A DNA stretch of 41,022 nt from CAYFJO01 sp964343305 (lineage in GTDB: Bacteria > Planctomycetota > Planctomycetia > Pirellulales > Pirellulaceae), in contig CAYFJO010000045.1 of NCBI GenBank assembly GCA_964343305.1, forward strand, positions 1-41,022, in the 5' to 3' direction. The position numbers and the translations under genes are program-made. Numbering within the stretch: the first letter of the stretch is position 1; each line of letters opens with the position of its first letter. Below, piece by piece: positions 23,473 through 30,603 of the stretch. A model generated the notes under the pieces. That model ran no database searches, was not told the origin of the DNA, and was given only the letters and a program-made list of their open reading frames with translations.

Positions 23473-24516
23473 ATGCTACGGAACATGGCAATTGTAACGA
23501 CTGCTCGCGATCCTGTCCGCGCCACCTCGGCGGCGAAAAGCACTTCGTGGCAACACGCGATGAAGACCGCGATCCGTGACCCAATCGAGCTTTGCCGCAC
23601 ACTGAAACTGCCGCATGAATTCGAAGAGCCCGCTCGCCGCGTCGCCGAGTCGTTTCCTGTGTTCGTGCCACGCGGTTTTTCCGCAAAAATGCAACCGGGC
23701 GATCCGCACGACCCGCTGTTGCGACAAGTCCTGCCGTTGGCCGACGAGCTAGAAGAAGTTGATGGTTTCACGCCCGACCCGGTCGGCGATTCGTGTGCAA
23801 CCATGTCCGCCGGTTTGATCAAAAAATATCACGGCCGAGCCTTGCTGGTCACGACTGGCGCGTGTGCGATTCACTGTCGATACTGTTTCCGGCGGCACTT
23901 TCCTTACGACGACGTTCCACGCTCGCCGGACGATTGGCAACCTGCAATCGATTGCATCGAGGCCGACCCGTCGGTCGAAGAAATCCTGTTAAGCGGCGGC
24001 GATCCACTAACATTGGTCGACTCGCAATTGGCCGAGTTGATTGACCGCCTGGAAGCCGTCCCGCATTTGAAACGCCTGAGAATTCACACACGACTGCCGA
24101 TTGTCATTCCCGATCGCGTCACCGCCGCACTTGTCAAGTTGCTCGAACAAACACGGCTGACCACGATCGTCGTCGTCCACGCAAATCATCCCGCGGAATT
24201 AGACCGCGAGGTCGAAACGGCCATCGCGGGCTTGGTCGACGCGGGAATCGTCGTTTTGAACCAAGCCGTGCTGCTGCGTGGCGTCAATGATTGCGCTGAT
24301 ACATTGACCGACTTGTGCAATCGGCTCGTCGACATGCGTGTCGTACCATACTACCTGCATCAATTCGATCGCGTCGCCGCAGCCGCGCACTTCGAAGTTC
24401 CCATCGACCAAGGAATTCACATTGTCGAGCAACTTCGCGCGCGACTTCCCGGCTACGCCGTCCCACGTTTCGTCCAAGAGATCACCGGCGAAACATCGAA
24501 ACGAGTTTTAGCGTGA
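23473..24516 (+). CDS. epmB: EF-P beta-lysylation protein EpmB (lysine 2,3-aminomutase-like)
   Basis: This encodes 347 residues from ATG 23473; an ATG at 23485 is an alternative, and neither has a strong ribosome binding site. The radical-SAM cluster motif is C131-A-I-H-C135-R-Y-C138, followed by FRRHFPY, the EILLSGGDPL segment, IHTRLPIVIPDRVT and VVVHANHPAEL, all typical of lysine 2,3-aminomutases. Its length (about 345) and the adjacent efp and epmA point to EpmB, which makes (R)-beta-lysine, rather than a catabolic aminomutase. It binds 4Fe-4S, SAM and PLP. The TGA stop lies inside a palindromic repeat. Confidence 0.93.
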   Translation: MLRNMAIVTTARDPVRATSAAKSTSWQHAMKTAIRDPIELCRTLKLPHEFEEPARRVAESFPVFVPRGFSAKMQPGDPHDPLLRQVLPLADELEEVDGFTPDPVGDSCATMSAGLIKKYHGRALLVTTGACAIHCRYCFRRHFPYDDVPRSPDDWQPAIDCIEADPSVEEILLSGGDPLTLVDSQLAELIDRLEAVPHLKRLRIHTRLPIVIPDRVTAALVKLLEQTRLTTIVVVHANHPAELDREVETAIAGLVDAGIVVLNQAVLLRGVNDCADTLTDLCNRLVDMRVVPYYLHQFDRVAAAAHFEVPIDQGIHIVEQLRARLPGYAVPRFVQEITGETSKRVLA

Positions 24517-24584
24517 ACCGACGGCGCTAGCCGCGGTCAACACGGACACAACCACGACGCCCGACGCTAGCACGTTCGGCTCAC
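24513..24584. repeat. imperfect inverted repeat overlapping the epmB stop codon
   Basis: The 19-base arms at 24513-24531 (GTGAACCGACGGCGCTAGC) and 24566-24584 (GCTAGCACGTTCGGCTCAC) pair at 15 of 19 positions. The first arm contains the TGA stop of epmB (24514-24516). It may serve as a transcription end before purN, or be another repeat that entered at a gene boundary. Confidence 0.5.
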
Positions 24585-24623
24585 CCACGAAAAAGAAAGC
24601 GGTGACCAGTCCCCGCACTCCAA

Positions 24624-25235
24624 ATGACAAACCAACTTCGCATCGGCGTCCTCGCATCCCATTCCGGCACAACCCTGCAAGCCATCATCGACGCCACGGA
24701 AGCCGGCACGCTGGACGCGGCCGTCTGTATCGTCATCAGCAACAACAGTCGCTCAGGTGCCATCGAACGCGCCAAGAAACACAACCTGCCGTTTCGTCAC
24801 TTAAGCAGCACAACGCACGCAGATCCAAACGAACTCGACCAGGCCATCTGCGATACACTCCATCAGCACAACACCGAGCTGGTCATGCTCGCCGGCTACA
24901 TGAAAAAACTCGGCCCCCAAACCCTCGACACCTTCCGAGGCCGCGTCCTCAACACTCACCCAGCACTGCTGCCCAGATACGGCGGCCAAGGCATGTACGG
25001 CGACCGGGTTCATCAAGCGGTGTTGGACGCCGATGAGACAGTGACCGGAGTTTCTATTCACCAGGTTGATGGAGAATATGACACGGGTTCTGTCGTTGCC
25101 CAATGCGAAGTGTTGGTCGAATCCGGCGATGACGTTGATTCGCTTGCGGAGCGAGTAAAAAAACGCGAAAAGTCGTTTTTGCTGGAAACGCTGCAACGAA
25201 TCGCGACAGGGCAAGTTGGGCTACCAAGCGAATAG
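24624..25235 (+). CDS. purN: phosphoribosylglycinamide formyltransferase (GART), PurN
   Basis: This encodes 203 residues of normal length. It shows the opening IGVLASHSGTTLQAI, the substrate segment LVMLAGYMKKLG, the catalytic pair N110 and H112 in LNTHPALLP, and the aspartate D153 in EYDTG that matches the third catalytic residue. It transfers a formyl group from 10-formyl-THF to GAR in purine biosynthesis (cytoplasm). The usual NIHPSLLP is NTHPALLP here, with catalytic residues kept. No other purine genes are adjacent. ATG 24624 has no strong ribosome binding site. Confidence 0.93.
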   Translation: MTNQLRIGVLASHSGTTLQAIIDATEAGTLDAAVCIVISNNSRSGAIERAKKHNLPFRHLSSTTHADPNELDQAICDTLHQHNTELVMLAGYMKKLGPQTLDTFRGRVLNTHPALLPRYGGQGMYGDRVHQAVLDADETVTGVSIHQVDGEYDTGSVVAQCEVLVESGDDVDSLAERVKKREKSFLLETLQRIATGQVGLPSE

Positions 25236-25348
25236 TGACAATCGCTCCGGCCATGTAGCTGAGTGAAATCAGATGCACTACATTGCTTTTGATGGACGGC
25301 TACAGAGGTCTAAAACAGCACACAGGAATCGGGGGAATCTACCGCGAC

Positions 25349-25936
25349 ATGCAATTGCAACTCGACCAGCACGAGATCCAGCAACTCCAACTGTGCGCGG
25401 GCCTCCAGCTGTGCGCGGGTCTTCCGACCCCGCACTGGATGCGACCGCAGGTCTCCCAAAGTGGCAAGCAGTTCGCCAGTTCATGGAGACCTTCGGTCGG
25501 CCGTTTCGGCGAGGTCGGGAGACCTGCGCCGAGCAGTGGGCTGTGCGAGTCGCTCTACGGCGACCCCGGCCTCTGCATCCGCGAGCTATTGCAAAACGCC
25601 CTGGACGCCCTGGAGCTGCGCGAACTGCGGCTGAAGATGAAGCAGAAGGGCGAGGCGGACTTGTCATTGGTCATTGGTGCTTGGTCATTGGGATTTCCGG
25701 GCGTAGCCCGGCGTTGGGTCCGCGAACCGGACGGCCGCGAGGAGGAACTGCGCGTCACGCTGGACTGGGGCACCGACGAGGAGACCGGCCAGCAGTGGCT
25801 CCGCGTGACCGACAACGGCGTGGGCATGAATGAGGAGGTGATCAAGAACTACTTCACGCAGATCGGCAAGAGTTTTTATCGAAGCTCGGAGTTCTACCAG
25901 GAACGTGCCGTCGTGTCAGCTGTTCGCTACGATTAG
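25349..25936 (+). pseudogene. N-terminal fragment of a GHKL/Hsp90-like ATPase gene, invaded by repeats
   Basis: The readable core is CIRELLQNALDALELRELRL (N-box of GHKL ATPases), WLRVTDNGVGMNEEVI (G1 box) and YFTQIGKSFYRSSEFYQE, typical of Hsp90/HtpG-like ATP-binding proteins, which are far longer. The fragment stops shortly after, before the G2 region. Two low-complexity/palindromic stretches look inserted: about 25420-25530 (inverted repeat) and about 25662-25690 (tandem TTGGTCATTG words). Bases 25741-25800 contain 42 G/C of 60, much richer than the TIR cassette that follows. It is most likely non-functional. A frame open from 25283 exists but its first residues carry no homology I can see. 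Confidence 0.65.
25447..25527. repeat. inverted repeat within the Hsp90-like remnant
   Basis: GCAGGTCTCCC (25447-25457) and GGGAGACCTGC (25517-25527) are perfect 11-bp inverted arms about 59 bases apart. The interior and the preceding GTGCGCGGGTC/GACCCCGCAC stretch do not read like the ATPase family, which supports a repeat insertion into the former gene. Confidence 0.5.
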
Positions 25937-25971
25937 ACTACGTGGAGACAATTCACAAAGAAAGTACCACC

Positions 25972-26607
25972 ATGCCGTTTCAACACGCCTGTTTCATAAG
26001 CTACCGTCATTGCCAAAGCGAACTCGGAAAGAGGATTGTCAACGATCTTTACGAGGCCATCGCTGGAGAGCTTGAATTGATGACAGAGAGGACAGTCTAC
26101 CTCGATCGGGAACGACTTGAGGGGGGATACTTCTACAATGAAGCATTAGCTCGCGACCTGTGCAAGAGCGTTTGCATGATAAGTGTTTTTACACCCACGT
26201 ATTTCAGTTTGGACCACAAGTATTGCGCGCGCGAGTTTCAGGCGATGGAGAACCTTGAAAGAGAACGCCTCGCGCTTCTTGCTGACCCTGGCGATCAGTC
26301 GCGCGGGCTAATAATTCCGATCGTCTTTCGTGGATGGAATTCCATCCCGCCGCACATTAAGGAACGACGACTTTGCTACAACTTTGCAGAATTTTTGTTG
26401 TCCGATGACGGAATGCACCGGCATCCTTCCTACGCACCAAAGATTCGACAGATCGCCGAGTATGTTGCGGAACGATGCAACAGATTTGAGGCACTGGGCG
26501 TTGACCCTTGCGCTACCTGCGACGAATTCCCGCTTCCATCGGAGGAAGAGGTTGAGCCTTGGCTCCGAGAAGTAGTTACGTCACAGGTGCCCTTTCCCGG
26601 TCGATAG
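25972..26607 (+). CDS. TIR-domain protein (FxsC-like), first gene of the TIR cassette
   Basis: This encodes 211 residues from ATG 25972; a GTG at 25942 is possible. The TIR fold begins at once: ACFISYRH (box 1), VYLDRERLEGG (the BB-loop region), SVCMISVFTPTYFSLDHKYC, and E88 in CAREFQAM at the place of the NADase glutamate. TIR domains of this type degrade NAD or make signalling nucleotides when triggered. About 110 C-terminal residues follow with no second domain recognised. Composition is AT-richer than the flanks. The stop codon overlaps the GGAG ribosome binding site of the next gene, so the two are translated as a unit. Confidence 0.85.
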   Translation: MPFQHACFISYRHCQSELGKRIVNDLYEAIAGELELMTERTVYLDRERLEGGYFYNEALARDLCKSVCMISVFTPTYFSLDHKYCAREFQAMENLERERLALLADPGDQSRGLIIPIVFRGWNSIPPHIKERRLCYNFAEFLLSDDGMHRHPSYAPKIRQIAEYVAERCNRFEALGVDPCATCDEFPLPSEEEVEPWLREVVTSQVPFPGR

Positions 26608-26615
26608 GAGCCAAA

Positions 26616-28070
26616 ATGGCCACACAGGATCATCGCGGTGAAGTGATTACGTTCTATTCGTACAAGGGAGGTACGGGACGATCTATGGCACTCGCCAATG
26701 TCGGATGTTTGTTGGCGGAATCATACTCACGGAATCAACGAATTCTCCTAATTGATTGGGATCTCGAAGCACCGGGGCTCCACCGTTTCTTTCTCCGTCA
26801 TCTGACATTCGCTGACTCGGACGCTCAAGCATTGGACAATCATCCAGGCTTGATCGAACTACTCTGGGAATTCGACGAAGCGAGTCAATCGAATAATCAG
26901 TTTAGGATCGAGCACGCAGGTGAGATATTTGAGCAGAGCACGCTGAAATCAACAATCCTGACGACCGACATTTCGGGTCTCGACCTTTTGAAGGCCGGCC
27001 GATTCGATGATTCGTATGCATCGCGAGTCAACACGTTTGACTGGGAAGGATTGTACACACGTGCGCGCTGGCTCTTTCCGTCGTTCGCGGACTTTCTTGC
27101 GAAAAACTATGCATACGTTCTTATTGACTCCAGAACAGGAATTAGTGATATCAGTGGTGTTTGTTCTTCGCTGATGCCGGAGAAGCTCGTTGTCGTCTTT
27201 ACGCCGAATTACCAAAGCCTACTCGGCGTTCTCGATGTAACACGTAGTTCAACAGAGTACAGAAGCCAGTCAGACGATTTGCGACCTCTGGCCGTGTTTC
27301 CGCTTCCCTCAAGAATTGAAGCTTCGGAGCCAAAACTCCGAGACCAGTGGCGCTACGGGGACACAGATGGCGAACTCGTCGGATATCAGACGCAATTTGA
27401 AAAGCTTCTTGGGAGCATTTATGGCCTTCAACATTGCAATCTGGAGGGCTACTTCGATGAGGTCCAAATCCAGCATGTCCCGTCGTATGCATACGGAGAA
27501 GACATAGCTGTTCTATCGGAGCGAGGGAAAGATCGTCTTTCCTTGACACGGAGTTATGAAAGCTTTACCGCCCGACTCGTAACGCTTGCCGGCCCCTGGA
27601 AGGAATCGTTACAACGACCGAAGGTCGGTTTTGGAGATTCAACTGACGAATACGATGTCGTGTTTTCATATAACTCAGTCGATTCGCCGACGGTGAACAA
27701 GTTCGCCGAAGAGCTGAAAAAACGTGGGCTGAGGGTTTGGATTGACAAAGAACAGATCGCGCCCGGAAAGTGGTTTCAGGACGCCATTGAAAACGCACTT
27801 GGTAAGACGAAGGCGGCAGCGGTGTTTTTTGGGCCGAGCGGGCTAGGGAAATGGCAAGCCTTGGAGCTCAGGTCCTTCGTTGCCCAGTGTGTTGACCGTG
27901 GAATACCCTTAATCCCGGTGTTGCTGCCCGGCGTTGAAGACATGCCTCCAGACGCAAGTTTTCTGTCGCAGTTCCAACGCTTAAAGATCGATGATCCGAC
28001 GGATACGAGCCGCCCAGTTAACCAACTCCTTTGGGGTGTGACAGGAAAGCCACCGACTCAAACCGAATGA
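26616..28070 (+). CDS. ParA-like ATPase with variant P-loop (KGGTGRS) fused to a TIR domain
   Basis: This encodes 484 residues. ATG 26616 lies 5 bases after GGAG (26607-26610). The N-terminal SIMIBI/ParA-like domain has VITFYSYKGGTGRSMALANV (K17 to S23), the switch segment LLIDWDLEAPGL (about 45-54) and Walker B YVLIDSRTG (about 167-175). The P-loop lysine of GKT/S is arginine, as in KGGVGR-variant ATPases. From about residue 344 a TIR domain follows: YDVVFSYNSVDS, RVWIDKEQIAPG, AAVFFGPSGLGKW and E417 in ALELRSFV as the putative catalytic glutamate. I infer a nucleotide-gated TIR effector partnered with the upstream TIR protein, probably in defence against phage or competitors. Confidence 0.85.
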   Translation: MATQDHRGEVITFYSYKGGTGRSMALANVGCLLAESYSRNQRILLIDWDLEAPGLHRFFLRHLTFADSDAQALDNHPGLIELLWEFDEASQSNNQFRIEHAGEIFEQSTLKSTILTTDISGLDLLKAGRFDDSYASRVNTFDWEGLYTRARWLFPSFADFLAKNYAYVLIDSRTGISDISGVCSSLMPEKLVVVFTPNYQSLLGVLDVTRSSTEYRSQSDDLRPLAVFPLPSRIEASEPKLRDQWRYGDTDGELVGYQTQFEKLLGSIYGLQHCNLEGYFDEVQIQHVPSYAYGEDIAVLSERGKDRLSLTRSYESFTARLVTLAGPWKESLQRPKVGFGDSTDEYDVVFSYNSVDSPTVNKFAEELKKRGLRVWIDKEQIAPGKWFQDAIENALGKTKAAAVFFGPSGLGKWQALELRSFVAQCVDRGIPLIPVLLPGVEDMPPDASFLSQFQRLKIDDPTDTSRPVNQLLWGVTGKPPTQTE

Positions 28071-28541
28071 GTGTTACCCGCCAACGGTGTTGAAACTCCT
28101 TCGGCACAACGCACCACAGTTGCGGTCCTGGCGGTTGGTTACGTCCTAACGTTTCCCATGACGGCGGTGCCGCTGGGCGAGTTGCGTCGGGAGTGCGGCG
28201 AGTGGCGAAGCGACCGCTGGTACCGACCGCTGGGCGTCGCGCCGTTCCTCTTGCCCGCCCTGCAAGACGTGTGGCCGGCGCACGCCGAGTTCCTCCAAGA
28301 GACGTTCAAAGTGCCGCACATCTACTGCCTGCTTCCCCGCTTCGAACTCTGGTCCCGGCGCTTCCGTGACTGGACCGACGCCGACTGGCACGACCCGGAG
28401 AACCTCTCCGCCCTCTGAGACCTCTCCGGCCACCTCACCGGCACCCCCGGCCAAGTCCTCTGGACCCGCGGCACTCACGACATCCACGAAGTGCCCAAGA
28501 TCGGCCTGCCCGCGCCGGAGTTTCTGGCAAAGGATCCTTAA
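28071..28541 (+). pseudogene. GC-rich C-terminal fragment, possibly of the same disrupted Hsp90-like gene
   Basis: One frame reads on from about 28130 (VLAVGYVLTFPMTAVPLGEL, ... PHIYCLLPRFELWSRRFRDW) to a TGA at 28416-28418, continues in the same frame with DLSGHLTGTPGQVLWTRGTH, and ends at TAA 28539-28541. The quality of the sequence past the TGA suggests a nonsense mutation. There is no credible start. Bases 28201-28260 contain 44 G/C of 60, like the GHKL fragment upstream and unlike the TIR genes between (26 of 60 at 26701-26760). I do not recognise the domain. That both fragments come from one gene is inference from composition and position. Bases 28542-28690 show nothing identifiable. 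Confidence 0.45.
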
Positions 28542-28692
28542 ACACGAAAGGCACAAATCCGATGGCAGAAACGGCGGGTGGATCTCACTGTTTTCGGATC
28601 ACGCCACGGTTCGGAAGGAATACAGTATGGCGAGGCTGCGTGCGTGCTTTGTGTTTGACGCCGCAGTCTTGCTCGCCGCACCAGTGTGGCGA

Positions 28693-28777
28693 AAACCGCG
28701 TATTTATCAGTTGCCTAAAACACTCGCGGTTTCTGGATAAACCGCGAAGTTATCTTGACTCCTAAAAGTTCGCGGTT
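28693..28777. repeat. duplicated palindromic operator-like unit
   Basis: Two tandem units of about 45 bases each carry an inverted pair: AAACCGCG (28693-28700) with CGCGGTTT (28725-28732), and AACCGCGAA (28740-28748) with TTCGCGGTT (28769-28777). Both units also share CCTAAAA just before the right arm. The second unit brackets the -35 box of the next gene and its right arm runs into the -10 box. This looks like a tandem operator for a repressor. Confidence 0.5.
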
Positions 28778-28782
28778 ATACT
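28755..28782 (+). promoter_or_regulatory. sigma70-like promoter, probably giving a leaderless mRNA
   Basis: TTGACT (28755-28760) and TATACT (28777-28782) are near-consensus -35 and -10 boxes with a 16-base spacer. A start site about 7 bases after the -10 box falls at 28789-28790, which is the A of the ATG of the following ATPase gene, and no Shine-Dalgarno sequence lies between. Confidence 0.6.
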
Positions 28783-28789
28783 GATCTCC

Positions 28790-30280
28790 ATGCTAGAGAG
28801 CTTCTTTGGCCGCGAAGCGGAGTTGGATCGGCTTGAGTCCTTCCTCGATTCCCCCAAGTCCGGTTTCATCGTGGTGCGCGGCCGCCGCCGGATCGGAAAA
28901 TCCTGGCTGCTGGCGAGATTTGTACGGGACGTTCCGGCCCTTTCTTTCCAGGGAGATGAGGACAGTTCGTCCCGACAATTGTTGAGGAAGTTTGCCGAAG
29001 AGTGGAAACGCTTTTCCGGGGACGACTCGTTGTCGATCATCCGAGTCGTCGATTTGAGTTGGCTGCGCGCGCTGCGGGCAATGACGGCTTTCTTCCGAAA
29101 TCACCCCGACCGGAAACACGTGATCGTCTTCGATGAGATTCAATGGATCGCGAAACGGAAGTCAGGGTTCCTCGGCCAATTAAAAGAAGCCTGGGTGGAT
29201 TGGGAGCAGTTGGGAAACGTGAAGGTCATCATTTGCGGTTCCTCTCAGCGGTTTTTCGCGAACAAGACCGTGTCGGAAACATCGGTGTTGCACCGCATGC
29301 GCACGGTGGGCGATCTCCACGTCCAGCCTTTCAGTCTCTCGGAAATCCGCCGGCATTACTTTCCCCATTGGACCGAAGAACAGATTTGCCTGGTGTTCAT
29401 GATGACCGGTGGCGTGCCCTACTACCTGGCGCGAATTCCTCACGACGACAATTTCATCCGCGCCATCAACAAAACGTTCTTCACGCGCGACACCATCTTT
29501 CTTGATGAATTTCGGGAAGTCATCAATCTGGAGTTCACCAGGGAGTCTGCTCGGACTGCGGAACACATTCTTGCCGCGCTTGGGCAGGACGGCTCGACCG
29601 TGGAAAACATCCGCAAGAAGACGTCCATCTCGAATGAATCGACCGTGAGAACGATGATCGGCCAATTGCTCGAGTATGAACTCGTCGCCGAGAAGACTCA
29701 GGCCGGCGCCAACAAGGCCAATCGGCGCGGCAGCAAGTATTATGTAAGAGACCCGTTCTTGAACTTCTATTTTCAAGTCCTCAGAAGCCGAACGCGTCGC
29801 ATCCGCAAAAACGTGCGTTCAAATCTGTTTCGTGAATGTATCGGATCGAAGACCGGCTATTACATCGACAACTTCTCGGGCAAAGCCTTCGAACTGTTGA
29901 CCGAATGGGTATTACGCCGGCAACTCAGTCCCGCCGGTCGGGAAAGCATTCTGGTGAAGTTGAACGTTCAGGATGACGAGTATGAAGTCGGGCATCATTG
30001 GGTCGAAGGCGAGACCCAGGTGGATTTGATTATCGAGAATGAGGCGGATCGGGAGAGCCGGCTGTTGGAACTGAAGTGGATCAGTGCGAAGGCCGATCTC
30101 GGGTCGGGTTACCTCCAGCAGGTTAGAGAAAAGGCCTACTCGCCGCCGAAGGGTTGGACGATCAGCTATCATCTGCTCTTGTCAGGCGAAGCTTCCGCCC
30201 CGTTACGGAAGAAGGCAAAGGCTACGAAGGTTCAGATCCTCGGATTGAGCGATCTCTTTGGAGAAAATCCGAAATCGTAA
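28790..30280 (+). CDS. AAA ATPase with C-terminal DUF234 (PD-(D/E)xK-like) domain
   Basis: This encodes 496 residues. Walker A is GRRRIGKSW (31-39), Walker B is VIVFDEIQW (111-119), followed by VIICGSSQRF (sensor 1). A winged-helix part lies around 260-310 (KKTSISNESTVRTMIGQLLE) and the motif YYVRDPFLNFYFQVLRSR is typical of archaeal-type ATPases with DUF234. The C-terminal part has QVDLIIEN (D near 411) and LLELKW (E and K near 426-429), a PD-(D/E)xK nuclease pattern. Such genes are often found in mobile and defence-related loci; the role is unknown. It is probably expressed from a leaderless transcript under the tandem operator upstream. Confidence 0.85.
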   Translation: MLESFFGREAELDRLESFLDSPKSGFIVVRGRRRIGKSWLLARFVRDVPALSFQGDEDSSSRQLLRKFAEEWKRFSGDDSLSIIRVVDLSWLRALRAMTAFFRNHPDRKHVIVFDEIQWIAKRKSGFLGQLKEAWVDWEQLGNVKVIICGSSQRFFANKTVSETSVLHRMRTVGDLHVQPFSLSEIRRHYFPHWTEEQICLVFMMTGGVPYYLARIPHDDNFIRAINKTFFTRDTIFLDEFREVINLEFTRESARTAEHILAALGQDGSTVENIRKKTSISNESTVRTMIGQLLEYELVAEKTQAGANKANRRGSKYYVRDPFLNFYFQVLRSRTRRIRKNVRSNLFRECIGSKTGYYIDNFSGKAFELLTEWVLRRQLSPAGRESILVKLNVQDDEYEVGHHWVEGETQVDLIIENEADRESRLLELKWISAKADLGSGYLQQVREKAYSPPKGWTISYHLLLSGEASAPLRKKAKATKVQILGLSDLFGENPKS

Positions 30281-30395
30281 ATCCGAGATTCGAAATGCAG
30301 AGGACCCGCGACACCCGCGGGTCTCAGAACGCGGCGAGTCGTTGAGCCACATTTTTGATTGTCCCCACCGCGGCTTGTCCCGGTGGATAAGAGAT

Positions 30396-30495
30396 CGGCA
30401 GTTGAGAATGTACCTGTAGGATGGGACCATTGTCCCGTCGATTCGCTCGGGACAATGGTCCCATCCTACGATTGTGGGTAAATTCTCATCTGCCG
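30396..30495. repeat. nested palindrome with perfect 22-bp GTAG-ended core
   Basis: The core GTAGGATGGGACCATTGTCC(CG) at 30416-30437 is a perfect inverted copy of 30448-30469, around a 10-base loop. Each arm folds alone (GGGAC-CATT-GTCCC). Outer arms (CGGCAG.TGAGAAT.TACC) extend the pairing imperfectly to 30396 and 30495. Small hairpins stand on both sides (CCACCG...CGGTGG near 30365-30387 and CCCACCG...CGGTGGG near 30519-30541). The 323-base gap 30281-30603 holds only such repeats and no gene. Confidence 0.8.
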
Positions 30496-30603
30496 CTCGC
30501 CTTAGTGCACAAACCGTTTCCCACCGAGGCAAGCTCGGTGGGGATAGAAACGCGGGTAATGGTCAGGGTCTGAGACCCGACGTACGGTACTTTCCGGTAG
30601 AAC

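Noticed and set aside
25273..25833. 186-residue plus-strand frame overlapping the Hsp90-like fragment
   Set aside because: Arg/Pro-rich composition typical of an off-frame GC-rich read; the other frame holds the N-box and G1 box.
25972..28070. Thoeris, CBASS or prokaryotic Argonaute system
   Set aside because: No ThsA-like SIR2/SLOG gene, nucleotide cyclase, or Argonaute gene is adjacent; the ATPase is ParA-like, not STAND or AAA+.
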